Below are positions 5,429 through 14,800 of a stretch of 17,676 bases of DNA, in pieces. A program made the translations under genes and the position numbers. The stretch is taken from contig CAZIJU010000080.1 of the NCBI GenBank assembly GCA_964539745.1, positions 1 through 17,676 of the forward strand. Direction: 5' to 3'. The first letter of the stretch is position 1; each line of letters starts with the position of its first letter. The notes beneath the pieces are model-generated. The model worked only from the letters and a program-made list of their open reading frames with translations, ran no database searches and was not told where the DNA came from. This stretch comes from DSNY01 sp964539745. GTDB lineage: Bacteria > Pseudomonadota > Gammaproteobacteria > Burkholderiales > Burkholderiaceae_F.

Positions 5429-7771
5429 CTACGACGCCACCGCGCCGGCGACATCGCGCAGGAGCGCGGTGAGATCCTCGATTCGCAGCGGCTTGGTCAG
5501 GTAGCGAAGAAAGCCGGCTCGTTGGCCGCGCTCGATGTCTGCGGGCATGGCATTGGCTGACAGCGCCACGACCGGGATCGAAGCAGTCGCGGCATCGGCG
5601 CGTAGCCGCGCGAGCACTTCGTAACCGTCGATGTCGGGAAGGTTGATGTCGAGCAGGATCAGCGACGGTCTCAACTGTCGCGCCAGTGCGAGCCCCTGCT
5701 GACCTTCCGGTGCGGTCGCCAACGAGGCATCGAAGTGGATGCGGAACACGGCCTCGACCAGCCGCAGATTGGCCGGGTTGTCTTCGATATACAGCACGGT
5801 GCCGATCGGCGACACCGAAGCGCATACGGACGGGCGTTCGGCGCCGTTTCGCGGCGCCTCGCTGCGTGCTGCACCCATGGTCAGCGTGAACACCGACCCG
5901 CGCCCGCGCGACGATGTAACTTCAAGCCGCATGGCCATGAGATCGGCCAGCCGCTTGGACAATGCGAGTCCGATGCCCACACCCTCGACGCCGCTGCGTT
6001 CCGCGCCGACGCGCTCGAACGGCGTGAACAGGCGGGCCACTTGCTCAGGCGTCAGGCCGGGTCCGGTATCGGCGACGGCCAGCACCAACGTTTCGGGCGA
6101 CCTCCGCTCGCAACTAACGGCGACCGATCCGCCGCGCACGTTGTACTTGCACGCGTTGCTGAGCAGATTCACCAAGATCTGACGCAAGCGCGTGGCGTCG
6201 GCATGTGCCGCCAGGTCGGGCGGGACATCCACCTGGATACGCACGTCGAACTGGTGCGCCACGGTTTCGACCATGTCCACCGCCTGCTGGACCGCGTCTA
6301 ACACGCGCACCGCGCGCAGATCGACGGTGAGTTTGCCGACTTCGACGCGTGAAAGGTCCAGCAGGTCGTCGATCAGCGCCAGCAGATGCGCACCCGCGAC
6401 GCGAATCTCGCCGACCCGCTCGCGCTGCGTGGCCGACAGTCCGTCGTCCATGTCCAGAAGCTGCGCAAAGCCGAGAATGCTGTTCATCGGTGTACGCAGC
6501 TCGTGACTGATACGGGACAGGAACTCCGACTTCGCGCGGTTGGCGCGATCCGCGGCCTCCTTGGCCTCCAGCAGGCGCCGCTCGATCGCCTTGCGTTCGG
6601 TGATGTCCTGCACAGTACCGACAAGTTGCAGCGTGGTGCCGTTACCGTCCCTGACGACCCGGGCCCGCTCGTGCACCCAGCGCACGCCGCCGTCTGGCAG
6701 CACGATGCGATGGTCGATCTCCAGCGCCCCCGTTCGCAGCGCCGACATTTCGGCCGCCTTCACGCGATCGCGGTCGTCGGGATGAACTGCCTCGTAGAAG
6801 GCGGCCTGGTGCAAATCGAATTCGTCGCGGATCCGGCCAAAGATGCGATAAATCTCGTCGGACCAGCGCAGCGCACCGCTCGCCAAATCGACCGTCCAAT
6901 GACCCATCTTGCCGATGCGCTGCGCCTCTCGCAGCAGATATTCCCTTTCCACCAGCTCGGCGGTGCGTGCTGCCACCAGTTCCTCGAGCCGGTCGCGATG
7001 GCGCGCCAGCTCCGCTTCTGCACGCTGGCGTGCGGTCACGTCCTGCACGTGCGCGACGAATGCTTCGGCATCGGTCGAAGCCGCCGAGAGCGCGGCGACA
7101 CTGACGATTGCGCACATGACTTCTTCACTGGCATCGCGGATCAGCTCGACTTGCGCCGCGCCTGCCTGGCCGGCTCGCGCCGACGCGAGCAACGCCGCGA
7201 TACGCGAACTGTCCGCGGACGAGATCAGGCTCGTAAAAAGACGACCTTGCAGCGCATCTGCCGTCGCATTCGTCAGCCGGCACAGCGCTTCGTTCGCTAA
7301 AGTGATCCGCGCGCCGGCATCGAGCAACGCCATCCCGATCGGCGCGTCAGCGAAGGCGCCGCGAAAGCGCACCTCGCTCGCGCGCAAGCGGGTCTCCATG
7401 GCGTGCTTCGCAAATGCGACATCGAGCGCCGCGCGCAATTCGTCCGCCCGGAACGGCTTGACGAGAAATCCATACGGCGCGACTTCCCTTGCGCGCGCCA
7501 GGGTTTCCGAGTCGCTGTACGCCGTGAGGAACACGACGGGGACGTCGCGCTCGGCGCGGATCCGCCGTGCCGCCTCGATGCCGTCGTCTTCGCCCTTCAG
7601 CATGACGTCCATCAACACGAGGTCGGGCCGCTCGGCGCGCGCGAGCGCGACCGCGCCGTCGCAGTCGTCCGCGGTGCCAGCCACCACGTATCCGAGATCG
7701 CGTAGCGTCTGGGCGATCTCCAGGGCAATGATTCCCTCGTCCTCGACGACGAGGATTCCACTTCCGCTCAT
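5429..7771 (-). CDS. Hybrid histidine kinase REC-PAS-PAS-HisKA-HATPase-REC
   Basis: 780-residue soluble hybrid kinase with no membrane segment. Domains: N-terminal receiver (1-122; acidic pair Glu10/Asp11, phospho-acceptor Asp55, Thr83, Lys105), PAS (132-250), coiled-coil linker (250-280), a second PAS of the PAS_3 type (282-392, RWSDEIYRIF), HisKA with His423 in SHELRTP (413-480), HATPase (N-box Asn539, DTGPGL 568-573, GVGIGL 597-602) and C-terminal receiver (657-772; Asp664, Asp708, Ser738, Lys760). The start at 7771 is set by the receiver N-terminus, by GAGGACGG just upstream, and by an ATGA overlap with the preceding kinase gene. The N-terminal receiver resembles the class usually paired with HisKA_2 kinases, so the upstream gene product probably phosphorylates Asp55. 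Signal and final target are unknown. Confidence 0.93.
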   Translation of the reverse strand: MSGSGILVVEDEGIIALEIAQTLRDLGYVVAGTADDCDGAVALARAERPDLVLMDVMLKGEDDGIEAARRIRAERDVPVVFLTAYSDSETLARAREVAPYGFLVKPFRADELRAALDVAFAKHAMETRLRASEVRFRGAFADAPIGMALLDAGARITLANEALCRLTNATADALQGRLFTSLISSADSSRIAALLASARAGQAGAAQVELIRDASEEVMCAIVSVAALSAASTDAEAFVAHVQDVTARQRAEAELARHRDRLEELVAARTAELVEREYLLREAQRIGKMGHWTVDLASGALRWSDEIYRIFGRIRDEFDLHQAAFYEAVHPDDRDRVKAAEMSALRTGALEIDHRIVLPDGGVRWVHERARVVRDGNGTTLQLVGTVQDITERKAIERRLLEAKEAADRANRAKSEFLSRISHELRTPMNSILGFAQLLDMDDGLSATQRERVGEIRVAGAHLLALIDDLLDLSRVEVGKLTVDLRAVRVLDAVQQAVDMVETVAHQFDVRIQVDVPPDLAAHADATRLRQILVNLLSNACKYNVRGGSVAVSCERRSPETLVLAVADTGPGLTPEQVARLFTPFERVGAERSGVEGVGIGLALSKRLADLMAMRLEVTSSRGRGSVFTLTMGAARSEAPRNGAERPSVCASVSPIGTVLYIEDNPANLRLVEAVFRIHFDASLATAPEGQQGLALARQLRPSLILLDINLPDIDGYEVLARLRADAATASIPVVALSANAMPADIERGQRAGFLRYLTKPLRIEDLTALLRDVAGAVAS

Positions 7772-10700
7772 CGTCCGTCCTCGTCGTTGCCGCGAATGCC
7801 GACCGCCGCCGGCGGCGGAATCTCGGGGCGCGTCGACGGACGCGCCGCAAGCGGCAGCACAACCTCGATACGGGTATCGCGCCCCTCGCGTCGCCACAGC
7901 AGTTCGCCGTCGAGCTGCGCCGCGAGCGTCATCACGAGCCGCAGCCCGAGCGAGGTCGCGCGCGCCGGATCGAAGTCCGACGGCGGTCCGCTGCCGTCGT
8001 TGATCACCGCCAGCGTCAGTTTGTTGCCGTCGCCCCAAGCGCGCACCTCGACGAGGATCCGCCCCTCGTCCGTGCCGCCGGTATACGCATGCTTGTACGC
8101 GTTCGACACGAGCTCATTGACGATCAGCCCGCACGGAACGGTGCGCTCCAGATCAAGCGTGATCCCGCCTTCGGCCTGCACACGCACCGGCACGCGCGAT
8201 GACATCGGCCGATGCACAGACATCAGGTAGGCGCCGAGCCGTTGGAGGTAGTGTGCCAAGTCAATACGCGTTAGGTCGGGGGAACGGTAGAGCTGTTCGT
8301 GCACGAGCGCCATCGACTGCACCCGATCGGCGCTGTCCTGCAGCAGGCGGCGCGTATGCGCGTCGGCCACGTTGCGCGCCTGCAGATTCAACAGGCTCGT
8401 GACGACCTGCAGGTTGTTCTTGACGCGGTGATATACCTCCTTCAGCAGTAGCTCCTTCTGCTCGATCGCCACCTCGAGCTGGCGCTGCGCGGCCTTGCGC
8501 TGCGAAACGTCGCGCACCAGCGCCCACATCTGTTGCGGCGTCCCATCGGCGCCGCGCAGCAGGAACATCCGCGATTCGACGGGCACGGTCGACCCGTCGC
8601 AGCGCAGGTATTCCTTCTCGTATACGTCCGAAAAGCCGCGTTCGCGGACCTCGCGCGCGATGATTCGCCTTTCATGCTCGATCGATTCCGGCGCGGTGAT
8701 CGACTCGTAGCTCACCGATCGCAGCACCTCGCCGTCATAGCCGAGCAGCTGCTGGAACGCCTGGTTGGTGTCGACGATGCGGCCGTCGTCGTCGATCTGG
8801 ACGTAGGCGTCCGCCATGCTGTGGTACAGACGTGTGTAGCGCTCCTCGGTCGCGCGGCGCTGCTGCTCTAGCCGGACTTGGTCGGTGATGTCCTGAACCG
8901 TGCCCGTGCTGACGAGCGGCGTGGAGTCTTCACCATACGTCGTTTCGCCGCGCTCCTCGACCCACTTCACCCGACCATCGGCCATCAGCAGCCGATGCCG
9001 GAAAAAATAGGGCTTGCGCGTCGCAACCGACTCGCGGTAAACGGCGTCGAGGTGACCGCGGTCGTCCGGGTGCACGAGATTCAGGAACGCTTCGTACGAC
9101 GCACCGAATTGCTGCGGATCGATTTCGAAGATGCGGTAAATCTCGTCGGACCAGTACAGCCGGTTGGTGCGCAGATCGAGCTCCCAGCTTCCCAGCCTGG
9201 CGATCGCCTGTGCCTGGCCCAAACGCCGTTCGGCTTTCTCCAGGCGGAGCACGTGCGCAATGCGGTCCAGCGCCGCGGCGACGTGCGCGCCGGCCAGCGT
9301 CAGAAAATCCAGTTGCGCCGCGCTGGGCGGCCGTACGCCTTCGTCGCCGAAACTGCCCGTGCCGAGCACGCCGACCCGCCGTCCTCCGACGAATAACGGC
9401 AGCGTCACCGACGTGCGGATGCCGGTCGCCTCGACCCGCTCCTTGACCGCGGCCGGGTCGACGCGCATGTCGTCGACGACGATCGGCGCCAACGCCGTGG
9501 CGAGGCGCTGGGCATGGGCGTCGAGCTGTGTGTCGAGCCGAATAATGTCCGGCATCGTCATCGCTCGCGCGACGGACGGGCCGTCGGCTGCGACGATGCG
9601 CAGGTAGCGCGGATCCGGCTCGAGCTCGGCAATCCACACGTTGCGATAGCCGATAAGGCGCTCGAGTTCCGTACGCAGCGCCTGCACGAGCTCGACCGGC
9701 GTTCGCGCGCGCTCGAACTCCCGGGACAGCCGCAGCAGCGTGTCGTCGAACTCCTTTGCCTGCATCAGCGCATGCTCGGCGCGCAGCCGCTCGGTGACGT
9801 CGACCGCGAAGCCGACGACTTGCGTCACGCGCCCGGCGGCGTCGCGCACGGGCGACAGCGTGACATCCAGCATCGGGAAGCGCTCGCCGGCAAAGTACGC
9901 GCGCAGGGTCCGCTTGACCACGACCCCGTCAGCAGCCTCGCGCACGAGCCCGCGCAGAATGGCCTGGCTTTCGGCGCTGAACGCCCAGCACGGTGCGTCC
10001 CAGATGCGCCGCCCGATCAGGTCCGCGCGTTGCCGGCCCGTCGCCGCGAGCACGGCTTCGTTGACTTCGAGTGCCTCGCCGTCGGCCGTCGCCAGCACGA
10101 CGAGGCCGGAGATACCGTCGATGACCTTTCGCAGTCGTCGACGTTCCTCCTCACGCGAAGCCTGCTGGCGCTGTCGCTCGGTGACGTCCTGCCCGATGGC
10201 CACCAGTGCGATCACCCTGCCGTCGGCATCGCGCACGACCTGATCGAACCACTCCACTTCGCGCTCGCCGCCGGCCCGGTTCAGGATCGCGATGACGTTG
10301 CCACGTGTGCACACGCCGGTTCGCGCGCGCGCGAACAGACGTCCGACCGCGGGCCGCTCGCGCTCCGGAACGAACGTCTCGATCCAGTCGCGTCCGATCA
10401 CTTCGGACCGCAAAAACCCCGTCGCGCGCTCGAAGAACGGGTTCACGTCGCGAACCCACCCGTCGGGCGAGAGCACGACGATCATCATCGGGGCGGCCGC
10501 GACGATCGACTGAGCGAATGCCTGCTCCCGTTGGACCTGCGCCGTCATTTCGTCGAGACGGGTCACGTCGACGAACGAGGCCATCATTGCCACCGGCATC
10601 TGGTTCGGGTCCGTGACCGCGTGCGCCCAGACGCGGACGGAGAACGTGCTTTCGTCCGCTCGGCGGCCAACGAGACGCCCCTGCCACTGTCCCTGTCGCA

Positions 10701-11736
10701 TCAACGTCGCCACGACCTGCGCGGCTTCTTCGGGCTCGCTCCAGAATTCGCGTGTGTTGCGGCCTAGCGCCTGTGCGGGTGCGCTCAAACCCCACAGCTC
10801 GACGAACGCCGGGTTCACGTACGTCAGTGCGCCGTTCAGATCGGCGATGGCAACGGCCGACTGCGAACTATCGAGCGCGAATCGCACCAATGCGATATCG
10901 CGGTTCTGCCTCGTCAGTTCGGCAGTTCGACGGTGTACCTCCGCTTCGAGCGCAAGGCCGTTTTCGTAGTACCCGCGCAGTGTGTTCTCGGTGTGACGCC
11001 GGATTAGTAACGCGATCAGTACCGCGGCGGCAATCGCGCCGACGGCACGGACGGCCTGGATCGGAACTCCGGTAACCGCGTAAAACGCCTCTTCCGATGG
11101 CAGCCACGCCGGTGCTTCGGGCACGCGCGGCGCGAACAGCGCGGCGCCGACACCGAAAAGAAGAAGCGCCCCAGCCGCCGCGCAGGCCAGCGCCTTCGGC
11201 ACACGCGACCGGGTCTCGCCCGGTACCAGCCGTGGTGCCCTTCGAGCAAGGACGGTGGCTGCCAGCACGGCCCCGGGCAACCCGATCAGAGCCCGCGCGG
11301 CGGCCTCGAACGCGCGTCGCGGTTCTTCGGATAACAGCGCCATCACGAGGCAGTTCGCCAGCAGCGCGGGATAGAGGAGCCACGGTGCGAGCAATGTGGT
11401 ACCACCGCCTCCCTCACGCCGCTGCCCGACGACGCCTCGCCGCCCGTACTCCAAGAGAAGCATCAACGCGCCCACCAGCATCGTCAACGCCACCAGTGCA
11501 ATCGCCGATTCGGTCATCGCCGCGGAGATGCGCCACGCATAAATGAAGTTCGTCGCGCCAAGCAGGGCACCGAAGGCAGCCAGCAGGCCCAAGTCGCGCG
11601 TGGCGGGCAGCAGCCGCTCGTCTTTCGGAACGACATACAACAGCAGCGCGAACGCCCACAGGCTCGCGCCGTGCAGCACGTGAAGCTGCGCGATGATCGA
11701 CACCGACGACATGGGCCAGGGATGCAGATCGAACAT
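7768..11736 (-). CDS. Membrane multi-PAS/GAF histidine kinase, HisKA_2 family
   Basis: 1322-residue sensor kinase. The N-terminus has about seven hydrophobic helices (near 12-36, 46-68, 76-95, 116-136, 146-163, 182-202, 226-246), then a helical linker, PAS1 (281-392), PAS2 (403-518), PAS3 (535-648), GAF (664-826), PAS4 of the PAS_3 type (845-950, YWSDEIYRIF) and PAS5 (963-1079). The kinase core is HisKA_2: His1103 in EVYHRVKNNLQ, the N-box IVNELVSNAYKHA (Asn1207), NDGSG (1246-1250) and SLGLRLV. HisKA_2 kinases normally phosphorylate a separate receiver protein; here that is probably the receiver that opens the overlapping downstream gene. No good ribosome-binding site precedes either ATG at 11736 or the alternative at 11712, and an in-frame stop near 11811 excludes a much longer form. 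Confidence 0.92.
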   Translation of the reverse strand: MFDLHPWPMSSVSIIAQLHVLHGASLWAFALLLYVVPKDERLLPATRDLGLLAAFGALLGATNFIYAWRISAAMTESAIALVALTMLVGALMLLLEYGRRGVVGQRREGGGGTTLLAPWLLYPALLANCLVMALLSEEPRRAFEAAARALIGLPGAVLAATVLARRAPRLVPGETRSRVPKALACAAAGALLLFGVGAALFAPRVPEAPAWLPSEEAFYAVTGVPIQAVRAVGAIAAAVLIALLIRRHTENTLRGYYENGLALEAEVHRRTAELTRQNRDIALVRFALDSSQSAVAIADLNGALTYVNPAFVELWGLSAPAQALGRNTREFWSEPEEAAQVVATLMRQGQWQGRLVGRRADESTFSVRVWAHAVTDPNQMPVAMMASFVDVTRLDEMTAQVQREQAFAQSIVAAAPMMIVVLSPDGWVRDVNPFFERATGFLRSEVIGRDWIETFVPERERPAVGRLFARARTGVCTRGNVIAILNRAGGEREVEWFDQVVRDADGRVIALVAIGQDVTERQRQQASREEERRRLRKVIDGISGLVVLATADGEALEVNEAVLAATGRQRADLIGRRIWDAPCWAFSAESQAILRGLVREAADGVVVKRTLRAYFAGERFPMLDVTLSPVRDAAGRVTQVVGFAVDVTERLRAEHALMQAKEFDDTLLRLSREFERARTPVELVQALRTELERLIGYRNVWIAELEPDPRYLRIVAADGPSVARAMTMPDIIRLDTQLDAHAQRLATALAPIVVDDMRVDPAAVKERVEATGIRTSVTLPLFVGGRRVGVLGTGSFGDEGVRPPSAAQLDFLTLAGAHVAAALDRIAHVLRLEKAERRLGQAQAIARLGSWELDLRTNRLYWSDEIYRIFEIDPQQFGASYEAFLNLVHPDDRGHLDAVYRESVATRKPYFFRHRLLMADGRVKWVEERGETTYGEDSTPLVSTGTVQDITDQVRLEQQRRATEERYTRLYHSMADAYVQIDDDGRIVDTNQAFQQLLGYDGEVLRSVSYESITAPESIEHERRIIAREVRERGFSDVYEKEYLRCDGSTVPVESRMFLLRGADGTPQQMWALVRDVSQRKAAQRQLEVAIEQKELLLKEVYHRVKNNLQVVTSLLNLQARNVADAHTRRLLQDSADRVQSMALVHEQLYRSPDLTRIDLAHYLQRLGAYLMSVHRPMSSRVPVRVQAEGGITLDLERTVPCGLIVNELVSNAYKHAYTGGTDEGRILVEVRAWGDGNKLTLAVINDGSGPPSDFDPARATSLGLRLVMTLAAQLDGELLWRREGRDTRIEVVLPLAARPSTRPEIPPPAAVGIRGNDEDGR

Positions 11737-11865
11737 GGCGTTGCTAGCGCACGCGCACCCGTTGCCTGCGCCGCGCGGACCGAGCGCGACACCGCGTCGT
11801 CCACGCCATCACGCCACCTCGCCGCCGGTGCCGTGGGTCTGTCCGTCGCGCGCAGCCGGGGCGTT
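11737..11865. other. Short gap between two kinase genes
   Basis: 129 bases separate the stop of the FixL-like hybrid kinase from the start of the multi-PAS kinase. I see neither a convincing promoter nor a terminator hairpin, which favours co-transcription of the two kinases. Confidence 0.4.
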
Positions 11866-14800
11866 TCATCGCACGCCGTCCGCCAGCAACGAGTCGATCA
11901 GCCGCAACAGACGGGCGATATCGACGGGCTTCGTCAGGTAGTCGACGAAACCGGCAGCGCGGCCGCGCTCGGCCTGTATGACGCAGGCGTCGCCGGTCAG
12001 CGCAATGATCGGCACGCGCGCGAGCGGCGGATGCGCATCGAGCTGCTGCTTGAGCGCGAATCCGTCATCACCCGGCAGACCGATGTCGACCAAGATCAGA
12101 TCCGGCTGCTCTGCACGGGCGAGCGAGAGACCCTCGGCCGCCGAGCGTGCACTCAGGAGTTCGATCTGCGGTCTGCTTGCCAGCACTTGCCGCATCAGTC
12201 GCACGTTCGCCGGGCTGTCTTCCACGTACAGCACGCGCTTTGTGACGCCCGATACAGGCGGTGCGCGCTCGGCCTCCCGGGTCGAGCGCCCTGCGACTTC
12301 CTCGGTATTCCGCTCACCGGCCGCATCGTCCAATTCGACCCAGAAAGTGCTGCCGACACCGGGCTCGCTGTCCGCGCCAATGGTTCCTCCCATCGCCTCG
12401 ACGAGGCGCTTGGCAACCGTGAGGCCGATGCCGGCACCTTCGACCGAGGTTCGCTCGGCGCCGGCCCGCTCGAAGGGCTCGAACACCCGGTCGAGCTGAT
12501 CCGGGGCGAGCCCGCGGCCAGTGTCGGCCACACTCAACCGAACGCGCCCGCGGTCGGTCCGGCTGGCCGTCACGGTGACGCGGCCGCCCGGGCGGTTGTA
12601 CTTCACGGCGTTGCCAAGCAGGTTCAGCACCACGTGCTTCAACCGGTCTGCATCGGCCAGCACCGCAAAACGCGCGAGCGCGTCGTCGCAGACCGTCAGA
12701 GACACCCTGTACGTTTCGAGCAGCGGACCGACAAGCGCCGCACACTCGTGCACGACCGGCGCCAAAGACACCGGAGCGCGCCTGAGCTCGAGCTGGCCGG
12801 TGTCGATCCGCGCCAGGTCGAGTATCTCGTCGATCATGGTCAGCAGTTGCCAGCCGGACCGGGCGATCTGCGCGACGTGCTCGGCCTGCGTCGGGGTCAG
12901 CGGCTCTTTCCGATTGAGCTCCAGGATCTGCGCAAAACCAAGGATCGCGTTGAGCGGCGTACGCAGTTCATGGCTCATGCGCGAAAGGAACTCCGACTTG
13001 GCGCGGCTGGCCTTCTCGGCCAGTTCCTTTGCAGCGATCAGACTGGCTTCGATGCGCCTGCGTTCCGTGATGTCGCGGGTCAGCCCGACGAACAGTCTGC
13101 GCGTGCCGAATCGTGCCTCACTGACGGCGAGGTCCAGCGGAAAGACGCTGCCGTCGGCGCGACGCCCCTGCACTTCGCGGCCAATGCCGATGATGCGAGG
13201 CGCCCCCCCTGCGAGATAGCGGCGCACGTAGCCATCGTGCTCGCTCGCGGCCGGCTCCGGCATCAGAATCGAAACGTTACGCCCGATCACATCGGCCGCG
13301 CGGTAGCCGAACATGCGCTCGGCGGCCGGATTGAACGACTCGATGCGACTGTCTTCGTCGATCGTGACGATGCCGTCGACCGTCGTCTCGATGATGGCCT
13401 GCAGGCGCGCGTGACTGTCGCGCAGTTCATCCGCGATTCGCCGCGCCGCGGTGATGTCCTGGATCGCGCCGTAGAGCGCCACCGTCTCCGACCCGGACCG
13501 CCGCGCCCTTCCGGCGATGCGGACGTAAATACGCCGGCCGTCGTAGGTGACGAGTGATTGCTCGATCCCGAAAGGCTCGCCGGTCTCGATCGCGCGCTCG
13601 AACGCGGCCCGCACGTGGGCGCGGGCGGGCCGGTCGAACGCGTCGAGCACCTCGTCGGGCGACTTCAACTGTCCGGGCCGGCATCCCAGGATCCGCAGTG
13701 CCTGCCCCGACCAGCGCAGCGCGCGGCGCTTTAGATCGAATTCCCAGCCGCCGACTTGTGCGACCTCGCCCGCGCTCTCAAGCAGCGCGCTGCTTCTTCC
13801 AAGCCGTTCGTTCTTAGCCTGCAGCACCCAACCCGTCAGCGCCGCGAGCCCCCACAGCCGAAGAACGCCAAAGAGCAGCGCAGCGGTGACGGCACCGCCC
13901 GCGAGAACCACCCATGCGAGCGCGCGGTCCGCCCTGAACGCGTGCGAAGCCGGCGCAACCACATGCAAGCGCCATCCGCCATCGCCGACGCGCAGCGCGA
14001 TCGAAGCGGTACCTGCACGCTGCGACGGCCCTTCGCCACCGGCAGCGTCCTGCGCACCGTACTTGATCTCGGTACGCAGCAGCCCGGGCGGCGCCACCGT
14101 TCCGGGATTGAGTGCGGCGGGCAGCGGCGAGACCCTGAACACTGCGATCAGAAAGCTGCCTGGTTCGCCTTCGTCAGCCACCGGGACGACGGACACGTAG
14201 CCCTGCGCCCCCTCTCCCAGATCCACTGGGCTGCTTGCGGCGGTTCGCGTCTGTGCCGCTGCCGCGATGACCGCGCGCTGCACGGCATCCGAACGAGCCA
14301 GATCCGTCAGGCGGTCATTCGTCCGCTCCGTCTGCGCCGTCACCCAGTGCGCGGTGCCGCGGCGGTCCAGCAAAGCAAGTGCGATCAGACCATGGGCCGG
14401 TTCGACGAGCGATTCCAGGTGCCCGCGCCAGAATTGGATGTCGCGGCGTTCGACACGCCCCAGGAACGCCGCCATGCGGACGAGTTCTTCCTGGTGTCGG
14501 CGGTGCAGCTCGTCGAGGGCTGCAGCCAGCCAGTGCGCTTGCGCAGCCTGCGATTCGGCGTCCCGCCGCTCTTGTACGTGCAGCAGTCCGAGGCCCAGCA
14601 AAACGCCGCAGGTCAAGACGAAAGACACGACCGGACCCACCGCCCAGCGAATCCAGCGATGATCGTGCCAGGCGATCGTGTTGGCTGACCACAGCATCAG
14701 CGCCACCGCCGCTGCGCCGAAGCCGAGCGTGCCCACCGTCAACGCAGGACCCATGTCGTCCACCAAAGCTGGCGGCGCGATGCCGGCCACCAGTCCGACG

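Noticed and set aside
7772..8038. In-frame extension of the double-receiver kinase
   Set aside because: It would overlap the upstream kinase by nearly 270 bases; the receiver starts at 7771 with a good ribosome-binding site.
9514..10767. 417-codon open frame on the plus strand
   Set aside because: It is antisense to the PAS/GAF part of the 1322-aa kinase; no recognisable domain.
11671..13557. 628-codon open frame on the plus strand
   Set aside because: It is the longest antisense frame but mirrors the FixL-like kinase codon by codon and is rich in Arg, His and Asp with no fold-like pattern.
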